Positions 11,001 through 21,377 of a stretch of DNA of 64,000 nt are shown in pieces. Numbering within the stretch: the stretch's first letter is position 1; the number at the start of each line of letters is the position of its first letter. The translations under genes and the position numbers were made by a program. The notes beneath the pieces were generated by a model. It saw nothing but the letters and a program-made list of their open reading frames with translations, was not told where the DNA came from and searched no databases. Source of the DNA: a virus; IMG/VR virus record IMGVR_UViG_3300020472_000011, positions 52,052 to 116,051 of that record; one strand, 5' to 3'.

Positions 11001-12761
11001 TTAGAATTCGATTACTAGTTTGATGTCCTCAATTTGGTCAGCAGCTCTAGTAATTTGTCTTCTGTTCTCTATGTATACGATTTCGCCAGAGTTTGCAGCG
11101 AGTTCGGGAGATGCAAGACCGCCTGTAAATCCAATGTCAGACACGGTTCCATTAGCACCAGTATCTATATTTCCACTAGCTGTGGATGATTGACCTACAA
11201 CGGCATTTGCTGCATTCGATTCGAATGCTCTAACAACTCCAGTGTCACTATGTAACTCTGGTGATTGGTAATACTTAAGTACTCCTGTAGTACCATCCCA
11301 AGAAACAACTTTACCATATGCTGTTCCACCAGTAACTGACTGGAAGATATCTTCATCTACAGTATAATCTGCTGTTGCTCCATTAACTTTTAGTACAGCT
11401 GTACCACGTAATGTTGAAGCAGAAGCAAAGTTAGTTGTTCCGAAATCATATGGATCTTGGATAATTCCAATTCTACGGAAGTCATTATCAACAGGGAAGT
11501 CTCCACTACCCTCATCATATGTCAAACGTACATTTGTCATGACACGTTTAGAGAATAACTCATTCTCTGCGTCAGAACCATGTCCTCCTGTTGGAGAAAT
11601 AACAACCTCTATGGAAGCAACTCCAGTGAATGCACTAGCAGCAGATGTAAGACCTGCATCAGTAAATACTTTACCAGTTTCTAGAATTGTTGATCCATAA
11701 GTATATCCACTACCTACAGCTTCCATTTCAGCAGTAGTGATGGTTCCAGAACCGTCTGTAGCGAATTTAACAATAGCACCTGACCCATCACCATATACAG
11801 GAGTATAAAGTGTTGCAGTAGCAGGAAGAGCAGCACCAGCATCTTCAACAACTGGTACATGTACACCACCATCAACTGCCTGTCCAATTACAGTCACCCT
11901 ACTTGCTTCAGTTGCCTCAACAATAGGCATGAAGTCTGTTGATAGGAATGATAGAACATCTGCTGTAGGAAGTGTAAACATATGCTTCCAAACATATCCA
12001 GCAGTACCAGAAGGTTCTGAGTAGATACCAGAAGCAAATGCACCTTGTCCACTAGCAGGTTGTGACTTAGGCTCATAAGTAGCGTTCTGTCCTGTTGGAT
12101 TAGCAGGAGTCTCGCCATTATAAAGACACTTAAAGACTTCGTAGGAAGAGTTCATTACATAGAACTTACCATCAGAGAGACTAGTTTGACCAGTAGCAGA
12201 TGACTTACCAACTGCACCACCGCCACCTGGAGTAGGTGCGTATGATGGACGGTACATGTCATATTTTGGATTTAGTGAAAGATTCCAGTTATAACGTGGA
12301 ACAACTAGACGTGCAAATGGTCCTGTAATACGCTTGGCAGCAATCAGTTCATTATAAATTGCTAGTTTCTCGGAATAGTTATCAATTGGAGCAGGAGGTG
12401 CTTCTTCAGTAGCATACCTATAAACTCCAGACTTAGCAGTAGCACTTGAAGTACCACCAGTGATGGTAGTTCCAAATGAAGGTGTAGTTGTAGCAGTAGG
12501 AAGAACGTTGTTAACCAGAATACTATTCTCATTAACCTCAGCAACTGTTGCTGACCATCCACCACCCGAAACAGTTTCACCTGCTGCGAATGTACCGTCT
12601 ACATTGAATACTTCAACGTAAGCATCCCATTTTGCAGATCTTCCAACGAAGAAATACATTCGAGTTCGAGCTGCATCCGCATCGTTTGCACCTTCGCTCA
12701 AGGATTCTAGGAATTGCTTCGCATTGAAGATCCTAAATTTTTCTGAAATAATAGCTGCCAT
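11001..12761 (-). CDS. 8: Baseplate wedge subunit gp8-like
   Basis: A 586-residue protein, longer than T4 gp8 (334). Several landmarks of T4 gp8 are in the right order: GRSAKWDAY near residue 40 (T4 GRSxPW), VPRYNW near 146 (T4 IPRRDW), GYVWKHMFTLP near 255 (T4 GYVWEYLFEIP), RRIGIIQDP near 428 (T4 RQISIITNP) and a C-terminus GEIVYIENRRQ...DQIEDIKLVIEF that parallels GEMIYMENRPP...DQTEEINILFTF. The extra length comes mainly from inserted beta-rich segments between these landmarks, including one GSGYTYGS unit. In T4, gp8 joins gp7, gp10, gp6 and gp53 in the wedge. The order gp25-gp6-gp7-gp8 supports this call. Two TATAAATA late promoters lie just upstream. Confidence 0.88.
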   Translation of the reverse strand: MAAIISEKFRIFNAKQFLESLSEGANDADAARTRMYFFVGRSAKWDAYVEVFNVDGTFAAGETVSGGGWSATVAEVNENSILVNNVLPTATTTPSFGTTITGGTSSATAKSGVYRYATEEAPPAPIDNYSEKLAIYNELIAAKRITGPFARLVVPRYNWNLSLNPKYDMYRPSYAPTPGGGGAVGKSSATGQTSLSDGKFYVMNSSYEVFKCLYNGETPANPTGQNATYEPKSQPASGQGAFASGIYSEPSGTAGYVWKHMFTLPTADVLSFLSTDFMPIVEATEASRVTVIGQAVDGGVHVPVVEDAGAALPATATLYTPVYGDGSGAIVKFATDGSGTITTAEMEAVGSGYTYGSTILETGKVFTDAGLTSAASAFTGVASIEVVISPTGGHGSDAENELFSKRVMTNVRLTYDEGSGDFPVDNDFRRIGIIQDPYDFGTTNFASASTLRGTAVLKVNGATADYTVDEDIFQSVTGGTAYGKVVSWDGTTGVLKYYQSPELHSDTGVVRAFESNAANAVVGQSSTASGNIDTGANGTVSDIGFTGGLASPELAANSGEIVYIENRRQITRAADQIEDIKLVIEF

Positions 12762-12802
12762 AGCACTGGTCTCTAAATGTTAAATTAAGACTAAATCCGA
12801 GT

Positions 12803-12820
12803 TATTTATATTTATTTATA
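12803..12820 (-). promoter_or_regulatory. Two tandem T4-type late promoters (TATAAATA) before gp8
   Basis: Read on the minus strand, two exact TATAAATA octamers lie at 12820-12813 and 12810-12803, ten bases apart. They match the T4 late promoter consensus recognised by gp55-type sigma with gp33/gp45. They overlap the stop codon of the gp7 gene and lie about 40-60 bases upstream of the gp8 start, so gp8 and downstream genes could be transcribed independently of the upstream wedge genes. Confidence 0.65.
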
Positions 12821-15800
12821 GGGCATTCCTGATGTACTGTCCCACGAGATGTTCCTCGATAGGAGTACCATTTACGCCTCTAGTACATCCTGTAAAACGA
12901 TCACTCAACTTACCTGTATATGTTATCTGCTCACGTCCAACTAGAATAGTTCCTGTTGCTGCAAAATTGGTAGTGTTTGCATAGACGATAGCACCTGATG
13001 CAACATAACCTGCATCTCCGTCATCTGGTAAGTCAGCAGTGTTCAACTGACTTATATAGTAGTTAATGGATGGATTAACAAAATTCCATTTGACATTACC
13101 TACCCACAAAGTATTTTTTGAGTTTTCAATCTCTTCAATAGTGATTCCCCACATAGAAACCTCTTCCACAGTATACTCGGAAACTGGTCTACCACCTGTT
13201 GAAAGTACATCTCCTGTGTTATAAGTAACACGATTAAATGTCTCAGGTGTTGGTCCTAAAATTGCGGAACCATAAGTGTTAAAGTATGATTTATATGTAT
13301 CGACTGCACCAGTTTCGATATATTTCACAATTTCTTTTTTAACGTCAATATCAAGATTGATACTTGAACGTATTACTCTACTTCTTTCTATTTCAATCTC
13401 AACCGATGTTCCCATAAGGGCAGATGTGACTGAAGTAGGCCATGATATAATGAGTTCCTTAGTTAATACATTGCCACTGAGATCAGCAACTTTCTGTATT
13501 GTAGAAACTACAACAGGTTTATTGGTAACAAGACCAATACTACCAGTTCCACCACCGATGATACCAATATCACCAATTATCTCAACACCCTTAAATGTGT
13601 CTATCTCAGTAGTAACTGTGACAGGTGATGATTTTAATACCGCAGTAGAGAAGATAAGACCAACCATACTGTCGATCTTTCTATCAGGTCTCTTGATGAT
13701 CTTATACTTTCTGGCAACACTAACCTTTGGTGCATTAGTATATCCAGATCCAGAATGTATAAGTTTGATATCAATAACCTGACCTTTGCTGACTATTACC
13801 TCAGCATGTGCTCCACCACCATTACCATCTTCAGGAATGAAATGTAGTACAGGTGTACTATCGTAACCATACGCAGTAGTGGGTTCTAATATACCCTCAT
13901 CATAATATAATTTGAGATTCTTCTTATTCCATTCCAAACTTACAACTTTACCATTATCAATAGTGCAAGTAACACTTAAACCTACACCTCTAGTATCACC
14001 ATTGTAATTGGTAGTTGATACAGAACCAAAGAACTTAGAAGATATCTCAGCACCAGGATTGTAATTCTTTGGATTTACATATCTTGGTAACCCTTGAATA
14101 TCTCTCCAAGAATCTTCTCCATCTATCTTTATGACATCACCCTTATTAAGGCGAGATATCAAATTATGAGATTTATAGAATGTATCATCTGCTTTCGTAC
14201 TATCATATAACCACTGAGATGCATTTCTCTGCATTCTATGACTACCATACTCATCTTTCTGATATTCTAAAATACCATAAAGAGAAATAGAGAACTCATC
14301 AGAGAAGTTGATATAATCACTAGAGAAATATATTGGTTCATTGCCATTAAATACAGGATTGTTACCAGCAATAGTTAACATACATGATGTAACAGTATCA
14401 ATCTCTATCTTCTTGATTTCACCAATCATATGTTTGACAGTACCAACCTTTTGATATGCAAATCTACGGAAATCATATTTGGTATCAAACCAACTCCTTA
14501 GATCTCTGAAATCATTCAAACTATTAGAATCATTGATTCTTAATGATAATCTATTGAAATAAGTACCTGGTTCAAAATCATGTAATGTAACTGTCTGCTG
14601 TACATCTCTACCATAAAGAACTATAATCTCTACCTTACGGTCTCGATTTATCTTTCTAGTAAATCTAATAGCAGGTCCAGTGATAATATAAGAATCAGTG
14701 TCTCTCTGTAATACACCATCTACAAAAACATATGCATAATCTGGATCATCAATCTTCTTAACCTCTTTAGTAACACTATCAAGTATTAAGAAAGGACCAG
14801 CAGATCCATCCAATATACCAGAAGTTTCTATTTCACATCTGATATAGTTACCAATACCATGTAAAGCAATATTATCTACTGCTAATGGTTCTTGGACAGT
14901 CTTAGTGTTCTCTTGCTGTTGCCAAACAGGTGCTCCAGTAAATACAATCTTATTTGGTGTAGTAGTTCTATCGATAGAATAGTTACTATCATGTTGTACG
15001 ATACCACTCACTGAGACTATTAAATTCTCATTAGGATCAGTAACTACTTCTTCACCATCATCATAATATAGATCAAATATCTTGTTCTCGTTGTTAACAT
15101 AGTCAGGAAGAGATGTTGTAGCAGTTCCTGGACCTGTTATGATAGTTTGTTTAAGATTCTCATATAGAGAATCTAAAGCAGACTCTACATCTGCACACTT
15201 AGGAGTGAAAGGACTACCTGTACGAATATTGAGATTGATATATGGATCTAATGATGTATATTCGCCAGCAGTCAAAGTATTCCTCATTGCTTTAACAGCA
15301 AGGTCTTTTGCTTTCTCAAATGCTTTGATAGTAGGTTCAATCTCACCTGTAATGAAATCTAAAAGATCATTATTGTAATATGATTCACCACCAGCAATTG
15401 TTTTAGAGTTACCACCAAATCTCAAATCATGCTCAAATGAGTCTACTATGAGACCAATGTCTCTATGGCATGTTGGACCTAATGTACCCCAAGAAAGATT
15501 TGGATATTCTGCTTTAATGAAACCTAATGTCTCTGACTGAATATATGCTCTATTCATTGATAACTGGTTAGCAGCATCAATCCAAGTACCAGATCTCTGG
15601 TAGATATTTCTTAGTTTCTTAAGATACCTATCATTCAATGCAGCAGTCTTAAATTCAAACCATCTACAATAGAATTTAACCTGTGGTATATCCTGACCAA
15701 GTTGGTTTCTTGGACCTAATGGAGGTGAAGAGAATATAATGTTACTACCATTGATAGCATATGATGAACCAGGTTCTTGTATAATACCATCAAGAGTTAT

Positions 15801-18800
15801 AGTCAGTGCTTGTGTATTATATGGAGATACAGCATTTCCATTCACATCTACTAGAACGAATGATGTCTGCCCTTCGAGATTACCCTTATCAGTAAATCCA
15901 CCAGTAAAGTCTGCATTAAGGAATAGTTGCTTAGCTCTAATCTCTTCAGTAGAGAACGTATCACGTGATACAGAACCTAATCCCTGTTCAATCTTAAGTT
16001 GTTCTGTCTTAATAATATTAACGGTTATCTGCTTCTTAGTGCTAACAACAGTAATCTTATTTTTATTTGGATCCCATAATTGAATCCTACTTGATCTATC
16101 ACTAGATGTGATAGGTGACATACTAGCCTGTGCATCAGATTCAATAAGTACTTCACCAAATAACTGGAATCCAGCAGGGTGAGTAGTTTTCTTTATTAAA
16201 TCTCTCCAGACATCAATTGAAGTCTTTGACTTAACAACATATGAATAGTCCTGATAATAATATGTGTCAGTGATCTTTTGATTAGATGAACTAACAATAC
16301 CCTGATCATCACTATATGATCCAAGATTATCAAAATACGTTTTGATATTTGGTGTAAACTCAGTATATGAAATACTTTCTAGTTTTGCAGTATTCCCTTT
16401 AGCAAGACCCTTAATCTCTAAACCTTCTCTAAAGAGACCAGTTACATCTTTAACAGAAAGTATATTTGATCCATCTCTCCATGCAGTAACTGTTGCTCTA
16501 GCAGTATCTCCTTGAACTATAGTTTCACCAATTCTAAACGTAGTAAAATCAGATACCTTAAGTATATAATTTGATCTAATAGTAGAATCTAATGTAGTAT
16601 CATTATGATAAGCACCACCATTGTTAATGATGCGTATATTTCTAGGAATACCAATATCAACACTAGAAAGATATACTCTAATGTCAGATTCTACAATAGT
16701 TACTTCTGGTGCAGCAGTATAATCAGATCCAGCATCTGTTATAATAATACCAGTAAGTGATCCATTGTTCACTACTGGAGTAAGAACTGCATTACCTTCA
16801 ACAATTACTTTTGGTTTAGAATAATTTGATCCAGCATTGACTATAGTTACACCACTAATAGAACCATTGTAAACCTCAGTGATAGCAGTGGATCTCAGCG
16901 TTTCAGTTGGAGTAACACCAACTACTAAAGGTAATTTCTTATATTCCCCACCAACGTTGATAACATTGATCTTGTCAATAGCACCAACAGAGAACTTAGA
17001 CATAGATTTATATGTGACAGTTCCAGAACCGTCATGTGGTGCTGTCACACCAGTATCATATACAACTGTATCATTTGTTACATATAATGCTTTCTTGATA
17101 CCTTGAAGTGGATCGTCAACCACATTCAAATAACCAGTCTCCCTAGATGTGTCACCATTTCTATCAAAATAATAATACTTGGAATAACTTAATGGTACTT
17201 TTGTACTATAGGTGTTTGTAGCGACTCTAGCACCAAATCCTAATTTAAGATCGACTATATTGTTAGAATCAAGTTTCTCTGGAGTGTTAATGTTATAATT
17301 GATACTAGGAGATATATCAAATTCTCTGTCACTCATTGAAGAGTGAGATACATCAAACTTGTAACTATAGAATTTCTTAATGTTTAGTATAGGATTTCTG
17401 GAGAAATTTATTTGATCTGTGGAAAACTCAAATACTTCAATTGGATCACCCTTTGTACTTACACGTACAAGTCTCTTATCTTCACTTGTATCATAGAATA
17501 CAGTACTCAACGAAACAGGAATAATTGTGGATAATGTGTCATCATAATCCCAAACAACTTGTGCTTTCTGTGTAACAGGATCATATGACTGTATAACTGG
17601 ATCTCCAGCAAGATCACCAATCTTATAACCTTTGTTGAGAGTATATCCTGGAACATCCAAAGTGATTGTAGCACCATTATAGTGATCTACTGCTTTGGTT
17701 CCTTTTTGTCCTCTCTGTACAGTGAATTCTTGATTTGCAACATTCTTCTCTTGTAAGAATAGAATCTCATCATCGATTTTAATGTAATCACCTTTTGTAA
17801 ATCCAATGTTACTAGCAAAATTAACAATAGTGTTAGTTACTCCTAATCCAATATGATCAACTTCAACCTGTAGTGCAGGTGTAGTCAAATCAGTTTTTGC
17901 TAGATCAGCATCACCAACAGTTAATATATCAGATTTCTTATATCCAGTTCCTTTATTCTTAACAGCAACAGAAACAACACTACCTGAAACATCAACCTCG
18001 AAGTCTGCTGTTGCTCCACTACCAGAACCACCTTTCAAAGCAATATTACGATAGTTGTCAGGAGTAGCAAAGTTATCTGTATAATCCTCACCACCATTAA
18101 GAATACTTATTCTTCCTATACCAGAATCATTTAATGTTGTAGATACTGCTGGTGATACCAAAGTGACTTCCTGATATATTCTACTTCTAACATACTGTGT
18201 AGTTGTAGTGACACTATCATCAGGGATAATATCAATTTCAATATCATCACCAATACCAACACCATGACTACCATTAGTTTTTAATAGTGCTACATGGTCA
18301 TTGATAGTGAATATGTTAAGTCCAGCACTCAATGAATTAGTACTGAGAAGTTTAGAACCAACACTATCAATCAAATTACTACTTCTAATGAAATAGTCAT
18401 CAGTAACAACAAAATCACCAGTTGTTACTTTAACCTTAACTGTATTCTTACTTGCAGTACTTTCTAATACTTCTCCAATAGCAATAGTAGTAGCAACACC
18501 ATCTGTGTATGCTAGATTTGCTCCTTTGGTATAAGATGAATTTTCATCAAGTATTAAAGTTATAACTTTAGTATTAGAGTATAATTGATCTGTAGATGTA
18601 AAGACACCATTTACATCTCTAAGAGTAAATGTACTACCACTAAAGACATTACCAACAATCTTACCAGTAGAACCAGTATTTGTTTGTGTTATAGTATCTC
18701 CATCAAAAAGATATGCTGTATTAGATAGATTGATCAATAATCCTTGAGTCTCTTGTGACTCAATAGATTCTACTACCTTTCCTTTTACAGAAGAAACCTC

Positions 18801-21377
18801 AGCAGTAACATCATGACCACCTGTACCTTTATTATTAATCTCAACTGTAGACCCAACTGAGAATGTTGAGGTACTAGATACAACCTCTACACTAGAGATG
18901 CTACCAGTATTGATCTCATCAACGATTAAAGTTGTTTTATCTCCATTCTTAGAAATACCAGTAGTTCTCAACCTAGTTGATGACTTTGGTACATCATTAT
19001 GAGTTAATGATTGATTGTAATTTGAATCTCTAGGTACTCCATAATAATTCTCACCTAAGATATATGGGAATACTGGAGTAGAACCATCAACAGTAACAAA
19101 ATATGCATACACACCATTAGGATACTCAGGTGTCAAACAGAACCTACCATTATTGTGATCTAGAGTTCCTCTCTTATGAGTATATTCATAATCTTCGAAG
19201 AATGTACCTAGAGGATATGTTGATTTTAATGGACCTTGACTTCTAGCAGAGCGTAAAGAGTAACTACTAGTCATCAGTGTAACAGCACTAGAAGCGTCTA
19301 GAGGATCACCGTATCCATAAGCACCATAAATGGGGTTGCCATCATATGCGTACCCTAAGAGAGGCGAATGGGACGCTCCAGTATCATTTGCTCTGTATGC
19401 AGCAGGTACAGGATCCGTACCAGTTAACTTAATCCTGTCTTTAGTCCAAGAACGTATAGAAGCAGTTGCAGTAGCACCAGATCCAACAGCAATAATATCA
19501 ACACGTATATTACCAGCACTATAACCACTACCAGCAGTTACTATGTTGCATGCGGTTAATTCACCATCATTAGACACTTCAGTTGTGTATTCCGCAAATC
19601 TTCCCTTACCTGCTAAATCTAAAATTCTAACCACAGGTGGAGATGAGTAATATTCACCTGTATCCGTTACTACAATACTAGTGATAGCACCATTGGTTAT
19701 AACTGGAGTAACTACTGCACCTCTACCAGAAGTGATCTCTACAGTGGGTGTAGAGGTGTACAGCATTGGTGTATCAATAATAACTGATTCGACTACCTGA
19801 CCTGCTAACTTTGCCCTTGCAAGGGTAGAAGAGTCGTTTATAAGAACAAATGGTTCTTTAACATATCCGCTACCCCTAGTAATAACATCAACTTTCTGAA
19901 TTGCACCATTAAGTATACTATCAGTGTGCCTTGCACCCATAGCAATACTACCATCAAGGAAGATACCAATATCTTTATTGTTGGTTTTGTAGATTTCAGT
20001 AGTTAATGTAGGTTCTTTAGGAATAATACGTAACTGATTGTTTGGTAACGCAATGTAGTAATCATCACCATCTTCAAAGATTGCTTTTATAGAAGTTAGA
20101 TCCCATCTGATATTATTAGATGAATCAAAAATCTTTACGTCAGTATTAACAAAACCAGGATCAGATATCTCAAGTTTCTCCCCAACATTAGCATATGGAC
20201 TTGGGTGTGTAGGAGAAGCATTGTATAATACTCCAAGAATCAATACAGAGTCCGTACCGACAGTAACTTCCGCAGCGTCATATACTAAGTCACCAACATA
20301 ATGTGAGGAAGATGCGGATCTAGTCTTAATTACGAACTGATCTATAGTCTTTTCATCAAAAGTGAAGGTTTCATTGCCAATAGTGAACTTTCCTTTGTCA
20401 CTCCAACCCAATGTAGAGAATACATCAACAGAAGTGCTCTGATAATCTATATCAGTAGTAAGAGTAGTCTTTGATGATAATGAGAACGTTCCGTTAACTG
20501 TTTCCTCAGCAAGGATCAATTCATACAAATCCTCACCATCAAACGTTCCATTGAAAAGTACATTATCTATAACCGCCGAAGCGTAGGCCCCGTCTACGTT
20601 TTGGACGATGCTTTTTCCAATAAATGACTCTGGAGTACCAGAAAGGAGTTTTGCCTTAAGAGAATAATTTTTTATCCAAGTAGACTCAGATGACTTAAGA
20701 GTCTGTTCTCTAGGATATTTTACTTCAGGTTCTGGATCATTTTTAACCAAGCATTTGAAGAGAAACTTGATTGATTGAGCAGTACCCTTAGATTTGTAAA
20801 AATCTGCAATATTTTTGATCAAATTGCGTTGATCAACACTATCATTAAGAAACGCAGTTGGAAAATCAGGTAAATACTGAGATTCAAAACTCTTTACTAG
20901 AGCAAAGAGAAAAAGATTGCTTATATTATGTACTTTTGCAGAAATTTGATGATCTGCTGCATTAGTAGTGACGAATGTAGACTCCTTATAGAGATCTCCC
21001 AACTCAGTGTTCCCTGAGACTCCTCTACTGACCTCTAGGAACTGTGTAGCTGATTTAGACTTATAGAAACATATCTCATCATCAACGTGCAAATAACCAC
21101 TATCAGGGAATCCACTGGTGTCCCCCACAGTTAGTGACACATCCGTTGCTTGTGCGAACTGGGTTAATGGTACACTCTGTTTGAGGATACTCTTTTCATA
21201 AAAATCGATATCACGATATGTTGCGAGATGATTCGCAATATCTAATGGTTGTCCTTGTAACTCTAACTGTTCATAGTATTTTTGTATGAACTTACCAAAC
21301 AGCTCATACTCCTCACCGATAAAAGCAGCGAGTTGATTTTCTATTAATAGTGAGGTTTTCTTCGCAGTCTGTTGCAC
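12816..21377 (-). CDS. 7: Giant baseplate wedge protein, gp7 position, with YHYH-like domain
   Basis: A 2,853-residue protein starting at a GTG at 21377 that overlaps the gp6 stop (TAGTG). T4 gp7 is 1,032 residues, so this version is nearly three times longer. The N-terminal 70 residues are helical (ENQLAAFIGEEYELFGKFI). About residues 665-785 hold YAYDGNPIYGAYGYGDP, NNGRFC and FPYILGENYYG, the framework of a YHYH-type domain, with YAYF where YHYH would stand. Several GSGY/DTGEY...PxVxI units (near residues 505-620, 1,120-1,165 and 1,470-1,560) are shared with other tail genes of the window. The gp7 call rests on position between gp6 and gp8 and on the cyanophage pattern of a very large wedge-initiator protein; sequence similarity to T4 gp7 is not evident by eye. 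Confidence 0.75.
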   Translation of the reverse strand: MQQTAKKTSLLIENQLAAFIGEEYELFGKFIQKYYEQLELQGQPLDIANHLATYRDIDFYEKSILKQSVPLTQFAQATDVSLTVGDTSGFPDSGYLHVDDEICFYKSKSATQFLEVSRGVSGNTELGDLYKESTFVTTNAADHQISAKVHNISNLFLFALVKSFESQYLPDFPTAFLNDSVDQRNLIKNIADFYKSKGTAQSIKFLFKCLVKNDPEPEVKYPREQTLKSSESTWIKNYSLKAKLLSGTPESFIGKSIVQNVDGAYASAVIDNVLFNGTFDGEDLYELILAEETVNGTFSLSSKTTLTTDIDYQSTSVDVFSTLGWSDKGKFTIGNETFTFDEKTIDQFVIKTRSASSSHYVGDLVYDAAEVTVGTDSVLILGVLYNASPTHPSPYANVGEKLEISDPGFVNTDVKIFDSSNNIRWDLTSIKAIFEDGDDYYIALPNNQLRIIPKEPTLTTEIYKTNNKDIGIFLDGSIAMGARHTDSILNGAIQKVDVITRGSGYVKEPFVLINDSSTLARAKLAGQVVESVIIDTPMLYTSTPTVEITSGRGAVVTPVITNGAITSIVVTDTGEYYSSPPVVRILDLAGKGRFAEYTTEVSNDGELTACNIVTAGSGYSAGNIRVDIIAVGSGATATASIRSWTKDRIKLTGTDPVPAAYRANDTGASHSPLLGYAYDGNPIYGAYGYGDPLDASSAVTLMTSSYSLRSARSQGPLKSTYPLGTFFEDYEYTHKRGTLDHNNGRFCLTPEYPNGVYAYFVTVDGSTPVFPYILGENYYGVPRDSNYNQSLTHNDVPKSSTRLRTTGISKNGDKTTLIVDEINTGSISSVEVVSSTSTFSVGSTVEINNKGTGGHDVTAEVSSVKGKVVESIESQETQGLLINLSNTAYLFDGDTITQTNTGSTGKIVGNVFSGSTFTLRDVNGVFTSTDQLYSNTKVITLILDENSSYTKGANLAYTDGVATTIAIGEVLESTASKNTVKVKVTTGDFVVTDDYFIRSSNLIDSVGSKLLSTNSLSAGLNIFTINDHVALLKTNGSHGVGIGDDIEIDIIPDDSVTTTTQYVRSRIYQEVTLVSPAVSTTLNDSGIGRISILNGGEDYTDNFATPDNYRNIALKGGSGSGATADFEVDVSGSVVSVAVKNKGTGYKKSDILTVGDADLAKTDLTTPALQVEVDHIGLGVTNTIVNFASNIGFTKGDYIKIDDEILFLQEKNVANQEFTVQRGQKGTKAVDHYNGATITLDVPGYTLNKGYKIGDLAGDPVIQSYDPVTQKAQVVWDYDDTLSTIIPVSLSTVFYDTSEDKRLVRVSTKGDPIEVFEFSTDQINFSRNPILNIKKFYSYKFDVSHSSMSDREFDISPSINYNINTPEKLDSNNIVDLKLGFGARVATNTYSTKVPLSYSKYYYFDRNGDTSRETGYLNVVDDPLQGIKKALYVTNDTVVYDTGVTAPHDGSGTVTYKSMSKFSVGAIDKINVINVGGEYKKLPLVVGVTPTETLRSTAITEVYNGSISGVTIVNAGSNYSKPKVIVEGNAVLTPVVNNGSLTGIIITDAGSDYTAAPEVTIVESDIRVYLSSVDIGIPRNIRIINNGGAYHNDTTLDSTIRSNYILKVSDFTTFRIGETIVQGDTARATVTAWRDGSNILSVKDVTGLFREGLEIKGLAKGNTAKLESISYTEFTPNIKTYFDNLGSYSDDQGIVSSSNQKITDTYYYQDYSYVVKSKTSIDVWRDLIKKTTHPAGFQLFGEVLIESDAQASMSPITSSDRSSRIQLWDPNKNKITVVSTKKQITVNIIKTEQLKIEQGLGSVSRDTFSTEEIRAKQLFLNADFTGGFTDKGNLEGQTSFVLVDVNGNAVSPYNTQALTITLDGIIQEPGSSYAINGSNIIFSSPPLGPRNQLGQDIPQVKFYCRWFEFKTAALNDRYLKKLRNIYQRSGTWIDAANQLSMNRAYIQSETLGFIKAEYPNLSWGTLGPTCHRDIGLIVDSFEHDLRFGGNSKTIAGGESYYNNDLLDFITGEIEPTIKAFEKAKDLAVKAMRNTLTAGEYTSLDPYINLNIRTGSPFTPKCADVESALDSLYENLKQTIITGPGTATTSLPDYVNNENKIFDLYYDDGEEVVTDPNENLIVSVSGIVQHDSNYSIDRTTTPNKIVFTGAPVWQQQENTKTVQEPLAVDNIALHGIGNYIRCEIETSGILDGSAGPFLILDSVTKEVKKIDDPDYAYVFVDGVLQRDTDSYIITGPAIRFTRKINRDRKVEIIVLYGRDVQQTVTLHDFEPGTYFNRLSLRINDSNSLNDFRDLRSWFDTKYDFRRFAYQKVGTVKHMIGEIKKIEIDTVTSCMLTIAGNNPVFNGNEPIYFSSDYINFSDEFSISLYGILEYQKDEYGSHRMQRNASQWLYDSTKADDTFYKSHNLISRLNKGDVIKIDGEDSWRDIQGLPRYVNPKNYNPGAEISSKFFGSVSTTNYNGDTRGVGLSVTCTIDNGKVVSLEWNKKNLKLYYDEGILEPTTAYGYDSTPVLHFIPEDGNGGGAHAEVIVSKGQVIDIKLIHSGSGYTNAPKVSVARKYKIIKRPDRKIDSMVGLIFSTAVLKSSPVTVTTEIDTFKGVEIIGDIGIIGGGTGSIGLVTNKPVVVSTIQKVADLSGNVLTKELIISWPTSVTSALMGTSVEIEIERSRVIRSSINLDIDVKKEIVKYIETGAVDTYKSYFNTYGSAILGPTPETFNRVTYNTGDVLSTGGRPVSEYTVEEVSMWGITIEEIENSKNTLWVGNVKWNFVNPSINYYISQLNTADLPDDGDAGYVASGAIVYANTTNFAATGTILVGREQITYTGKLSDRFTGCTRGVNGTPIEEHLVGQYIRNAL

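Noticed and set aside
13276-13782. Plus-strand frame of 168 codons within gp7
   Set aside because: Antisense shadow of a long, well-supported minus-strand gene; Thr/Ile/Ser-rich low-information translation.
17419-17427. Additional TTTTCCACA boxes (also 27128-27136)
   Set aside because: Isolated copies inside coding sequence (gp7; the 42-residue gene); about one such match is expected by chance, so they are not taken as origin evidence.
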